NCBI GenBank assembly: GCA_964590945.1
Contig: CAZPXF010000041.1
Span: forward strand, 1 to 19,146
Source of the DNA: CAZPXF01 sp964590945
GTDB taxonomy: Bacteria; Bacillota; Clostridia; Lachnospirales; Lachnospiraceae
DNA: 19,146 bases
Direction of reading: 5' to 3'
Part shown: positions 1-7,916 of the stretch, piece by piece
How the letters are laid out: the number at the start of each line of letters is the position of its first letter
Numbering within the stretch: position 1 is the first letter of the stretch
Notes under the pieces: model-generated
Database searches by the model: none
What the model saw: only the letters and a program-made list of their open reading frames with translations
Told to the model about the DNA's origin: nothing
Program-made: the position numbers and the translations under genes

Positions 1-21
1 TTTTACTGAACTATATTACAG

Positions 22-1788
22 CTAAATTCTCGCATCCCAAAGACCACAGAAGCTGTCGATCGGATCGGAACCCTTAAATGCATCCGGACCGTTCATCAAA
101 TTGTCTACCAATGCATCCAAAGTGGAATCCATGGAATCATAGGCATTGATGTACGTGCGCAGCTGAGGGATATCCGCCAGCATAGTCGGAGCGTTGACAC
201 TGATACCAACAACCGGAACTTCAAAGACGTACCACGGAATTTCTCCGCCGCCCTTGGAAATACCGAAGGAAGGACGCCCGGTGGCAACATCGCAGAGTGT
301 GATTACAAGATCCATCTGGGATGTGAAATCTGCGATGGCATTTTTCCCTGCAAAATACACATTCAGGCCTGGCTGCTCGCCGGCTTCGATCTGCTTTTTC
401 AGCTTATCGATCGGACTCTCATAGATGAAAGCGTCAAAGCCTTTTTCGATCAGCTTGTCTCTGAGCTTTTCCGCCGGACTGACGCCTTTTCCCATCACAG
501 CAGCCATCAGTGTATCCATAGCCGAGGCCGGCCCTTTCAGCAGTACGATCATAATGCGTTTATAGCGGTCCGGCGTGATCGGTAGGACGTCCTTATCCTT
601 ATATTTTACAAGGGTGATGCAATCATTGCTGATGGCTTTACCTGCAGCCTTGTATTCCTCTTTGCCAAGAGCCGCGCTAAGAGATTTTGCGGACGGAACC
701 AGTTCTTCTTTCGACTTTTTGTGCATACCAAGATGCGCTTTCAGGCCGAGGATCCGGGTCAGCGCCTCTGTCATACGTTCCTCGCTGATGATACCGGATT
801 GATAAGCATCCAGCATCGTTGCGAAATCCTCATCCGGATCGTTGAAGAACAGGAACATATCGCATCCTGCATTGATGGATGCTGGGAGCATTGCTTTTCG
901 TGTCATGCGGTCCGTCATACCTACCATATGGGAAGCATCGGTTACAACCATACCGTTAAATCCGAGTTCGCCGCGGAGAAGTCCGGTCATGATCTCAGGA
1001 CAGAGAGTCGCCGGAAGCATCTCATCGTCTTTTACATCCGGATTTACTTCCCGAACGTAAGCAGGCATCATAATGTGGCCGCCCATAACGGCGTCAAGAC
1101 CTGCTTCAAATAAAGTCTTATAAACTTTGCCGTAGGTTGCCATCCATTTTTCACGGCCAAAGGAATTGACGTTGTTGGAAAGATGCGCGTCCCGGAAATC
1201 CTGTCCGTTTCCAGGGAAATGCTTGGCAGCACAGGAGAATCCGGGAATTGTGTGGGCGCCTTCGAGATAAGCCTTGCTCATCTGCGCCACCTGATCCGGG
1301 TCGCTTCCGAATCCGCGCGCAACGATCTCCGTATTTTCCCAGTTATAATGAATATCGCAGACCGGTGCGAATGCCATATTACAGCCGATGGCTGCGGCTT
1401 CCTCGTTGGACATTCTTCCAAGATCATGCGCATACTGCACGTTGCCGGTTGCACCGATCTTGATACCATTGCCGATGTAGGTTCCGTCATTGCAGGCTCC
1501 GTTGCCTCCGGCCTCCGTATTGCAGGCAATAAAGACCGGTATCTTTGCATATTTCTGTAAAATACGGTTCTGCTCCAATACCTTGTCGCCGTTCATTCCG
1601 TTGTATCTGCATCCTCCGAGATGATATTTTTCCATCAGCTCGCGAAGATAGTCCTCGTCCTGGCTGGATGTGAGCTGAAAGAATAATTGTCCGACCTTTT
1701 CCTCATCTGTCATGTCAGCGATTGTTTTTTCCACCCATGCGATATCCTCGTCGTGAAGCTGATAAGGCTTTGCTTTTAAATCAACCAT
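22..1788 (-). CDS. GH3 family glycosidase, NagZ-like (588 aa)
   Basis: This is a retaining exo-glycosidase of family GH3, probably cytoplasmic because there is no signal peptide. The (beta/alpha)8 barrel covers about residues 20-350. It shows KHFPGNG at 189-195, followed by the Asp-x-His pair D200-A-H202 that in NagZ-type enzymes acts as general acid/base, and the nucleophile D284 in VVTDASHM. A second alpha/beta domain fills about 380-588. NagZ usually reads KHFPGHG, so the N at 194 is a deviation. The ATG is preceded by AAGGAGG with 8-nt spacing, and this site overlaps the stop of the upstream HAD gene, so coupled translation is likely. The GH3 family is clear. NagZ-like chemistry is inferred from the Asp-His dyad. 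The substrate (beta-GlcNAc, beta-glucoside or other) is not decided by sequence, and a phosphorylase is possible because some Asp-His GH3 enzymes use phosphate. Confidence 0.9.
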   Translation of the reverse strand: MVDLKAKPYQLHDEDIAWVEKTIADMTDEEKVGQLFFQLTSSQDEDYLRELMEKYHLGGCRYNGMNGDKVLEQNRILQKYAKIPVFIACNTEAGGNGACNDGTYIGNGIKIGATGNVQYAHDLGRMSNEEAAAIGCNMAFAPVCDIHYNWENTEIVARGFGSDPDQVAQMSKAYLEGAHTIPGFSCAAKHFPGNGQDFRDAHLSNNVNSFGREKWMATYGKVYKTLFEAGLDAVMGGHIMMPAYVREVNPDVKDDEMLPATLCPEIMTGLLRGELGFNGMVVTDASHMVGMTDRMTRKAMLPASINAGCDMFLFFNDPDEDFATMLDAYQSGIISEERMTEALTRILGLKAHLGMHKKSKEELVPSAKSLSAALGKEEYKAAGKAISNDCITLVKYKDKDVLPITPDRYKRIMIVLLKGPASAMDTLMAAVMGKGVSPAEKLRDKLIEKGFDAFIYESPIDKLKKQIEAGEQPGLNVYFAGKNAIADFTSQMDLVITLCDVATGRPSFGISKGGGEIPWYVFEVPVVGISVNAPTMLADIPQLRTYINAYDSMDSTLDALVDNLMNGPDAFKGSDPIDSFCGLWDARI

Positions 1789-1801
1789 TCATTTTACCTC
1801 C

Positions 1802-2650
1802 TTAATTGCTGAGATTGTTCAGAAAATCCTTTGTTTTCTTCTCCTGATACGCGCCGCTGTAAGTGTTATCGAGAAGATGGGCAAATCCCTCTTCTGAAAA
1901 TTCTTTCCAGCTTTCTTTTTCATGTTTTACCAGAATCGGGTAATATCCCACATGATTCTGTCTGGCAGCGTCCAGATCTCCCGGCGCGTCGCCGCACATC
2001 AAAACATGATCCGGCTCATAGCCTTTTTTCAAAAGCTCTGCAATGCAAAATGCTTTGCTTCCGACATTTTGCGAAAGGACAATATCTGTGTGTTCAAGAA
2101 GTCCGTATAATTCCCATTCCTCCAAAACCGCGTCCAGGTTTGCGCTGGAAACGATGGCGATATCCGCATACTGATGCGCACAGGCGAGCGCCTCCTTCAC
2201 GCCTTCAAACGGCAGCTTCTTCTCCTGCGGAATCGCGTTGATCGATTCGTTGACCGCATGACTCCAGGAAAGCGCTTTCTTTAAGATCGGACGATCCGGA
2301 TGCTCTGCGATTTCCCGTTCCAAAGCATCGTTGGACAGCTCAGGACTGTTGTCTGTAAAATCGATCAGGCTTTCCATATCTTCGATTGGTTTATATGTCT
2401 TATCGATTTCCTGAAGAGCCATTGCCAGACCCTTAAAACGGTTAATCCCCCTCGTCATGGAATAGAGATTGATTTCATTCCAGCGATCCAGAATGGCGGT
2501 TTCCCACTTTTCCAGCTGCCATTCGGCAACCATGCAGGGTCCAAAACAGAGGATATGTTTAATATCCATCGTATCCATTGCGCACCCGTCGCTGTCAACA
2601 CACACAAGATATTCCTTATGCTTTTGATAATCTGTCAGATTATTTTCCAC
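1802..2650 (-). CDS. HAD-superfamily hydrolase, probable phosphatase (282 aa)
   Basis: This is a haloacid-dehalogenase-fold protein, probably a phosphatase acting on a small phosphorylated metabolite. Motif I is VDSDGC with nucleophile D19 and D21, motif II is S168-S169, motif III is K199, and motif IV is GDAPGDLDAA with D221 and D225. About 120 mostly helical residues sit between motifs I and II, forming a large cap that should select the substrate. The start is GTG, supported by AAGGAG 8 nt upstream. It lies 100 nt after the regulator stop and 13 nt before the GH3 gene, so it is probably co-transcribed with both. The HAD motifs are directly visible. The substrate is unknown. A role in processing a sugar phosphate made during glucuronide use is inferred only from context. 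Confidence 0.85.
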   Translation of the reverse strand: MENNLTDYQKHKEYLVCVDSDGCAMDTMDIKHILCFGPCMVAEWQLEKWETAILDRWNEINLYSMTRGINRFKGLAMALQEIDKTYKPIEDMESLIDFTDNSPELSNDALEREIAEHPDRPILKKALSWSHAVNESINAIPQEKKLPFEGVKEALACAHQYADIAIVSSANLDAVLEEWELYGLLEHTDIVLSQNVGSKAFCIAELLKKGYEPDHVLMCGDAPGDLDAARQNHVGYYPILVKHEKESWKEFSEEGFAHLLDNTYSGAYQEKKTKDFLNNLSN

Positions 2651-2750
2651 GAATGCTTCTCCTTTCTACTTGAATTGTTCGAATGTTGCTGTTCTCATTC
2701 TAAAATTTTCCAAAAAAAACAAATAGTGAAGATTTTTAGGTTTTACAGTA

Positions 2751-3989
2751 TTATTTTTGAACGATCTCGTGCATGTTGTTTTCTCTGTAAACCTTCGGCG
2801 TTACCCCGGTACTCTTTCGGAATCGCCGGATAAAATAATTCATATCGGAAAATCCGCACTGCACGGTAATTGTCTTCATCGGCAGATCGGTGTTTACAAG
2901 CAGCCACTTTGCGTATTCGATGCGGTTTTGTGTGACATATTCCGTCAGGGATATCCCCATTTCTTTTTTAAACAGCGACGACAGATAGCTTGCGTTGACA
3001 TGCAGCTGTTCCGCCAGTGTATTCAGACTGAGATCAGCGGATAGATCCGTCGATATATATGTGAGAGCCTTTCGTATGGTAAGCGGATGTCCTTTCAGAC
3101 TGTGCTTTTGAACCAGCTGGCAATATCCCCGGACAAGATTGCCAAGGAATTTCCGGCATTCCTCTACACTTGTGATCTGCTCGATAAGCTGAATATTATG
3201 ATTCGAGAAACTGTCTATATGAATCGGGTGCACTCCGCCCTGCTCAGCCGCTTTTCTGAGGATCGTATTGAGCGTGATCGTATAGTCCAGATGATCCCTC
3301 AGTGTGTTCAGAAGTCTCTTCGGGAGCATGATAAGGTCGGCTTTACTGATTATCATGGTTGCCTGCGACTCGTTACCGTTCATTACGGCCTGCATAAGCT
3401 GATTTTCTGAAGAGTAACGCTCCTCGATATACTGGATATTGGAAAATGGTTCCTCCGACACCTGAAAGACATTCTTATACTGGTTTTCCCACTCTGTATA
3501 GCTGGCGAACTGCGTCCGTTCTATCCGGTAGTTTTCTTTGCCAAAGTGCAGATTCGCAATCTGCATGATCACATTTTCAAAGCTTTCCTGCATACGAACG
3601 AGTTTTAAGCTGTAATAATGGTTCTGCAACGGGATGCGAAGACGTTCCGGAAGCTTGAGCATATCAAAGAGCGAATCAAAACGGCTTCCGGAAACCTCCT
3701 CAAAAAGCACCGGCCCAAAGACGATCCATTCCTTTTTATCCATCATCTTGAATATAGAATAATTATGCAGAAAAATGTCCTGCATAAAATAGAGAGTCCT
3801 CTCTTCCATCGAAAGAAGTTTCTCTATCACACGTTTCTCATGATCCTCCTCATGCAAAAGAGATTCCCTGAGATTATCATCCATCCATGAAAAATCCTCG
3901 CAATCCTCCCGGATATGATGAACTGGAATTCCAAAAGAATCCAGCCAGTCCGTAATAAAATTCGCAATTGCTGATTCCACTTCGTCCAT
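2751..3989 (-). CDS. AraC-family transcriptional regulator (412 aa)
   Basis: The C-terminal AraC/XylS DNA-binding domain occupies about residues 303-405. Its first helix-turn-helix is near 320-342 (LNTLAEQLHVNASYLSSLF) and its second near 369-392 (MKTITVQCGFSDMNYFIRRF), with the usual GVTPKVYR ending. The first 300 residues are an unclassified sensor region without an obvious cupin barrel, receiver or membrane segment, so the protein is cytoplasmic with an unknown ligand. It is transcribed divergently from the GH2-led glucuronate operon and precedes the HAD and GH3 genes. It probably controls both units. A good promoter lies upstream at 4037-4065. The SD-like GGA is only 4 nt from the ATG, and a hairpin lies just upstream of it, so translation initiation may be weak or regulated. 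Confidence 0.92.
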   Translation of the reverse strand: MDEVESAIANFITDWLDSFGIPVHHIREDCEDFSWMDDNLRESLLHEEDHEKRVIEKLLSMEERTLYFMQDIFLHNYSIFKMMDKKEWIVFGPVLFEEVSGSRFDSLFDMLKLPERLRIPLQNHYYSLKLVRMQESFENVIMQIANLHFGKENYRIERTQFASYTEWENQYKNVFQVSEEPFSNIQYIEERYSSENQLMQAVMNGNESQATMIISKADLIMLPKRLLNTLRDHLDYTITLNTILRKAAEQGGVHPIHIDSFSNHNIQLIEQITSVEECRKFLGNLVRGYCQLVQKHSLKGHPLTIRKALTYISTDLSADLSLNTLAEQLHVNASYLSSLFKKEMGISLTEYVTQNRIEYAKWLLVNTDLPMKTITVQCGFSDMNYFIRRFRKSTGVTPKVYRENNMHEIVQK

Positions 3990-4003
3990 TTTCCTTTCTC
4001 TTG

Positions 4004-4024
4004 TCCTTTTCGTCCGGAAAAGGA
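4004..4024 (-). promoter_or_regulatory. Inverted repeat / hairpin in the AraC gene leader
   Basis: TCCTTTTC (4004-4011) and GAAAAGGA (4017-4024) are perfect 8-bp arms around a 5-nt loop. The element falls just after the predicted start of the regulator transcript and about 15 nt before its ATG. It could be a 5' RNA stem-loop that influences ribosome access, or a DNA operator for autoregulation. The role is inferred. Confidence 0.5.
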
Positions 4025-4036
4025 TTATTTTTATTG

Positions 4037-4065
4037 TTTATAGTACATTTTTTAGAAAATTTCAA
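4037..4065 (-). promoter_or_regulatory. Predicted promoter of the AraC-HAD-GH3 operon
   Basis: On the minus strand the sequence reads TTGAAA (4060-4065), a 17-nt spacer, then TATAAA (4037-4042). This is close to the housekeeping sigma consensus. The predicted transcript start is near 4030, giving a leader of about 40 nt. Confidence 0.6.
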
Positions 4066-4078
4066 TGCCATCTCAAAA

Positions 4079-4089
4079 TTGTCCGACAA
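4079..4089. promoter_or_regulatory. Palindrome TTGTCCGACAA, candidate operator
   Basis: Perfect 5-bp arms (TTGTC/GACAA) flank a single central base. It sits between the two divergent promoters, at about -54 from the predicted regulator start and about -57 from the predicted GH2 start. That is a typical activator position. Binding is inferred, not shown. Confidence 0.45.
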
Positions 4090-4128
4090 AACCCAAAAAT
4101 CGTCACTATGAAAATATCGCCCTGAAAA

Positions 4129-4134
4129 TATAAT
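4129..4134 (+). promoter_or_regulatory. Predicted -10 box of the glucuronate operon
   Basis: A perfect TATAAT lies about 80 nt before the GH2 start codon. No good -35 is present: the hexamer at 17-nt spacing is CTATGA. This suggests a promoter that needs an activator, consistent with the divergent AraC gene. Confidence 0.5.
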
Positions 4135-4213
4135 AAAAATATACAAAAACTTGGCTAAAAAGCCGCAATTATTATGCAATTTATCCAAATGCAAAAACAC
4201 AAGGAGGGAAGTT

Positions 4214-6481
4214 ATGCGTAAAATATGTAATCTTAATGCGGGCTGGAAGTTCATTCAGGAAAATGTCGGGCTGCCTGAAAAATATCCGGAGAACTGGCAG
4301 AATGTCGATCTTCCGCACACCTGGAACGCCGTCGATGGTCATGACGGCAACGGCAGCTACGACCGCGGGAGCTACTGGTATGCCAGGAAATTTGAAACGC
4401 CGAAGCAGCCGCTTGCAGGAGGCCGTGTCTATGTAGAAATCCTTGCGGCAGGGCAGCAGGCGGCCATTTACGTAAACGGTACGGAGGTAACCTGTCATGA
4501 GGGCGGATATTCAACCTTCCGCGCGGATATCACAGAGCAGTGTCGGGAAGAGGGGGAAAATCTGCTTGTAGTAAACTGCTCCAATGAATACAAGGACAGT
4601 GTTTATCCGCAGTCCGCAGATTTTACTTTCTACGGCGGGCTCTACCGCGGTGTAAATCTGATCAGCGTACCGGATACACATTTCGATCTGGACTATTATG
4701 GAGGTCCGGGCCTTATGGTTACTCCAAAGCCGGAGGAGAACGGAGGCGCATCTTTTGAGGTGAAATCATGGGTCACAAATGCGGACGAGAATTTCACGGT
4801 AATGTATTCTGTCGCAGACGCAGAGGGAACCATCGTCGCATCGGCGGTGCGTCCGGCGGACGATACGTCCGTGACAATCTATGTACCGGATGCAAAGAAA
4901 TGGGAAATCGACGACCCGTATCTTTACACTGTGACAGCCATTTTGCAGCGCCGCAACGAATCCTTTGATGAGATTTCTGCCCGCGTCGGCGTGAGAAGCT
5001 TTTCCTGTGATCCGGAAAAGGGCTTTATCATCAACGGCATCGAGACGCCTCTGCGGGGCGTGAGCCGTCATCAGGACCGGCTTTACAAGGGGAATGCGCT
5101 CACAAAGGAAGATCATTATGAGGATGCCAGGATCATCAAGGAGCTTGGCGCAAATACCATTCGTCTGGCGCATTATCAGCATTCGCAGGATTTTTATGAC
5201 GCCTGTGACGAGTTGGGATTTATTATCTGGGCGGAGATTCCATTTATCAGCGTATTTAATCCGGATCCCGCAGCCCATGAGAACTGCATCAGTCAGATGA
5301 AAGAGCTGATCATCCAGAATTACAATCATCCTTCGATCTGTTTCTGGGGAGTTTCAAACGAAATCCTGATCGGCGGAATTTCGGAGAAGCTGGTCGAGAA
5401 TCACAAAGAGCTGAATGCGCTCTGCAAAGAGCTGGATCCGACTCGTCTGACGACAATCGCACATGTATCAATGACTCCGATCGACAGCCCTATGCATGGA
5501 ATTACGGATGTAGAAAGCTATAATCACTATTTCGGATGGTACAGCGGAAAGATGGAGGATAACGGCCCGTGGCTGGATCATTTCCATGAGGTACACCCGG
5601 AGATCTGCTTAGGCGTTTCCGAGTACGGCTGCGAGGGAATCGTGACCTACCAGGGACCAAACCCGGCGTGCAAGGATTACAGCGAAGCGTATCAGGCTTT
5701 GTACCATGAGCATCTGGCAAAGGTACTGGATGAGCGTCCGTGGATCTGGTCCAGCCATGTATGGAATATGTTTGATTTCGGATGCGCAGCGCGCAACGAA
5801 GGCGGCGTCTCGGGCAGGAACAACAAAGGACTTGTCACGATGGATCGTAAGACAAAGAAAGACAGCTACTATGTATATCAGGCATACTGGAGCAAAAAGC
5901 CTATGGTGCATCTGTGCGGAAAGCGTTATGCACAGAGAGCCGGGGAAACTACGGAAATCCGCGTGTATTCCAACCAGCCGACGGTAACATTGTATGTAAA
6001 TGGCGAGGCGGTACAGGAACAGTCGTCGAATAAAGTCTTCGTATTTCAAGCTGCGCTTAAGGATGGATTGAATTTCATTCTTGCACAGGCCGGAGAAGTA
6101 AAAGACAGTATGACGCTGGAAAAGGTGGAGAAGGAGCCGTCGATCTATGTGCTTCCGGAGGTGAACGAGAGAGCGGAAGGCGTTGCAAACTGGTTCAAAC
6201 TGGCGGGGGATATGGATTTGAAAGCGCCGATGGAGTTCCCGGAAGGAAAATACAGTGTGAAGGATAAACTGGAAGAGATTGCAAAGTCTCCGGAAGCGTT
6301 TCAGGTGATCTCCGAGGCGATCAAGCTGACGGCGAATATGGAACTGATCCCGGGAGAAAGCATATATGACATGGTGAAAGCCATGACTCTGGAAGATATG
6401 CTGGGGATGGTTGGATCTCTGGCGCCGGAAGGCTTTACCGAGAGTGTCAATGCAAAACTGATAAAGATTGATAAGATTTAA
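4214..6481 (+). CDS. GH2 beta-glucuronidase / beta-galactosidase family enzyme (755 aa)
   Basis: This retaining exo-glycosidase probably frees glucuronic acid from beta-glucuronides in the cytoplasm, as there is no signal peptide. The order is a jelly-roll sugar-binding domain (about 1-155), an immunoglobulin-like domain (about 165-265) and a TIM barrel (about 270-560). The acid/base is E383 in GVSNE and the nucleophile is E470 in VSEYG. An N-x-K motif, N536-N537-K538, matches the position used by beta-glucuronidases to hold the substrate carboxylate, but some related beta-galactosidases have a similar string. Residues about 641-755 form an extra C-terminal helical module. The ATG follows AAGGAGGG by 5 nt, which is preferred over an upstream TTG at 4151. 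It is first in the operon, ahead of a GPH symporter and the whole glucuronate pathway. GH2 membership is certain. Glucuronidase is likely, and galacturonidase or galactosidase remain possible. Confidence 0.93.
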   Translation: MRKICNLNAGWKFIQENVGLPEKYPENWQNVDLPHTWNAVDGHDGNGSYDRGSYWYARKFETPKQPLAGGRVYVEILAAGQQAAIYVNGTEVTCHEGGYSTFRADITEQCREEGENLLVVNCSNEYKDSVYPQSADFTFYGGLYRGVNLISVPDTHFDLDYYGGPGLMVTPKPEENGGASFEVKSWVTNADENFTVMYSVADAEGTIVASAVRPADDTSVTIYVPDAKKWEIDDPYLYTVTAILQRRNESFDEISARVGVRSFSCDPEKGFIINGIETPLRGVSRHQDRLYKGNALTKEDHYEDARIIKELGANTIRLAHYQHSQDFYDACDELGFIIWAEIPFISVFNPDPAAHENCISQMKELIIQNYNHPSICFWGVSNEILIGGISEKLVENHKELNALCKELDPTRLTTIAHVSMTPIDSPMHGITDVESYNHYFGWYSGKMEDNGPWLDHFHEVHPEICLGVSEYGCEGIVTYQGPNPACKDYSEAYQALYHEHLAKVLDERPWIWSSHVWNMFDFGCAARNEGGVSGRNNKGLVTMDRKTKKDSYYVYQAYWSKKPMVHLCGKRYAQRAGETTEIRVYSNQPTVTLYVNGEAVQEQSSNKVFVFQAALKDGLNFILAQAGEVKDSMTLEKVEKEPSIYVLPEVNERAEGVANWFKLAGDMDLKAPMEFPEGKYSVKDKLEEIAKSPEAFQVISEAIKLTANMELIPGESIYDMVKAMTLEDMLGMVGSLAPEGFTESVNAKLIKIDKI

Positions 6482-6506
6482 GAACAAAAAGAGAGAAGGA
6501 AAAACT

Positions 6507-7898
6507 ATGGCAAAAGAAAATACTTCTGTTCGGCCGTTTGGCATGAAAGATAACATAGGATATATGTTCGGTGATTTTGGTAATGATTTCACCTTCATTT
6601 TGTCCTCTTCATTTATGTTGAAATTCTACACGGACGTTATGGGAATTTCTGCCGGGATAGTAGGAATTCTTATGATGGCTGCACGTTTTGTTGATGCAGT
6701 AACGGATGTTACGATGGGGCAGATCGTAGACCGTTCAAAACCGACCAAAGATGGAAAATTCAAACCGTGGATCAAGCGTATGTGCGGTCCGGTTGCGATA
6801 TCGTCATTTTTGATCTATCAATCCGGGTTCGCAAACATGTCCTATGGATTTAAGGTTGTATGGATGGTTATCACATATATTCTGTGGGGTTCTATCTTCT
6901 ATACATCCATCAATATTCCTTACGGTTCCATGGCGTCCGCAGTTTCACCAGACCCCGCAGACCGTGCATCCCTGTCTGTATGGCGTACGATCGGCGGAAC
7001 TCTGGCAGGTCTTGCAATCGGCGTAGGCGTACCGCTTGTTGCGTATGAAGTAGTCGATGGCAACACCGTTATGAGCGGCTCCCGCATGACGATCATTGCA
7101 GGCGTATTCAGTGTCTGCGCGATCATCTGTTATCTGCTCTGCTTCAACCTGGTTCGCGAGCGTGTTCCGGTAGAGGCAAATACGCAGAAGCTGGATGTCG
7201 GCAAGATGTTAAAGAGCATCGTCACAAACCGTGCGCTCCTTGGTATCATTGCGGCAGCGATCCTTCTTCTTCTCGCGCAGCTCAGCATGCAGGGTCTGGC
7301 TGGTTATGTATTCCCGAACTTCTATGGCTCTGCCTCGGCACAGTCCTTATCCAGCCTGACAGGCGCCCTTGTCATTCTCGTGATCTGCGCGCCGACCGCT
7401 GCAAAGCTCTCTGCAAAGTTTGGCAAGAAAGAGCTTGCTACCGTTGCAACTATTGTCGGAGCGGTGATTTTCCTCGTCTGCTTATTTGTAAAACCGGCGA
7501 ATCCTTATGTATATGTTGCATACTATACGCTGGCATATCTTGGGATCGGTTTCTTTAATACGATCATCTGGGCAATGATTACAGACGTTATCGATGATTC
7601 GGAGGTAAAGAATGGCATCCGTGAAGATGGTACGATCTATGCGGTATATTCTTTCGCACGTAAGGTCGGACAGGCGCTTTCTTCCGGTCTGGTCGGTATG
7701 CTTCTGACTATGATCGGGTACACGTCGGCAACAGCCTTTGATCCTGACGTTACTTTAAATATTTTCCGGATATCCTGTATCGTACCGGCAGTTGGATTCA
7801 TTGCCGTTGCCCTGGCGATGCTGTTTATTTATCCACTTAATAAGAAGCGTGTAGAGAATAATGTGGCGGAACTGAAGAGACGCCGCGGGGAAGTTTAA
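6507..7898 (+). CDS. GPH-family sugar/hexuronide:cation symporter (463 aa)
   Basis: This is an MFS-fold integral membrane transporter of the glycoside-pentoside-hexuronide:cation symporter family, with about 12 hydrophobic segments. The family signature is clear at 59-88: ARFVDAVTDVTMGQIVDR, then GKFKPW. D63, D67 and the D75-R76 pair occupy the conserved cation/sugar loop. The ATG at 6507 follows AGAAGGA by 6 nt, so an in-frame upstream ATG at 6468 that would overlap GH2 is rejected. It lies 25 nt after the GH2 gene and 18 nt before uxuA. By family and context it probably imports the glucuronide that GH2 hydrolyses, in the manner of E. coli GusB/UidB. It could also carry free glucuronate. Confidence 0.93.
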   Translation: MAKENTSVRPFGMKDNIGYMFGDFGNDFTFILSSSFMLKFYTDVMGISAGIVGILMMAARFVDAVTDVTMGQIVDRSKPTKDGKFKPWIKRMCGPVAISSFLIYQSGFANMSYGFKVVWMVITYILWGSIFYTSINIPYGSMASAVSPDPADRASLSVWRTIGGTLAGLAIGVGVPLVAYEVVDGNTVMSGSRMTIIAGVFSVCAIICYLLCFNLVRERVPVEANTQKLDVGKMLKSIVTNRALLGIIAAAILLLLAQLSMQGLAGYVFPNFYGSASAQSLSSLTGALVILVICAPTAAKLSAKFGKKELATVATIVGAVIFLVCLFVKPANPYVYVAYYTLAYLGIGFFNTIIWAMITDVIDDSEVKNGIREDGTIYAVYSFARKVGQALSSGLVGMLLTMIGYTSATAFDPDVTLNIFRISCIVPAVGFIAVALAMLFIYPLNKKRVENNVAELKRRRGEV

Positions 7899-7916
7899 TC
7901 AGGAGGTATTGCTATA

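Noticed and set aside
4151..4213. Upstream TTG start extending the GH2 protein by 21 residues
   Set aside because: The ATG at 4214 has AAGGAGGG at ideal spacing, and the upstream residues do not resemble a GH2 N-terminus. They overlap the leader after the -10 box.
6468..6506. Upstream ATG extending the symporter by 13 residues into the GH2 gene
   Set aside because: The ATG at 6507 has AGAAGGA at proper spacing, and the extension is lysine-rich filler overlapping the GH2 stop region.
5609..6598. 329-codon open frame on the minus strand
   Set aside because: It is antisense to the GH2 gene and the start of the symporter gene, with shadow-like composition and no family resemblance.
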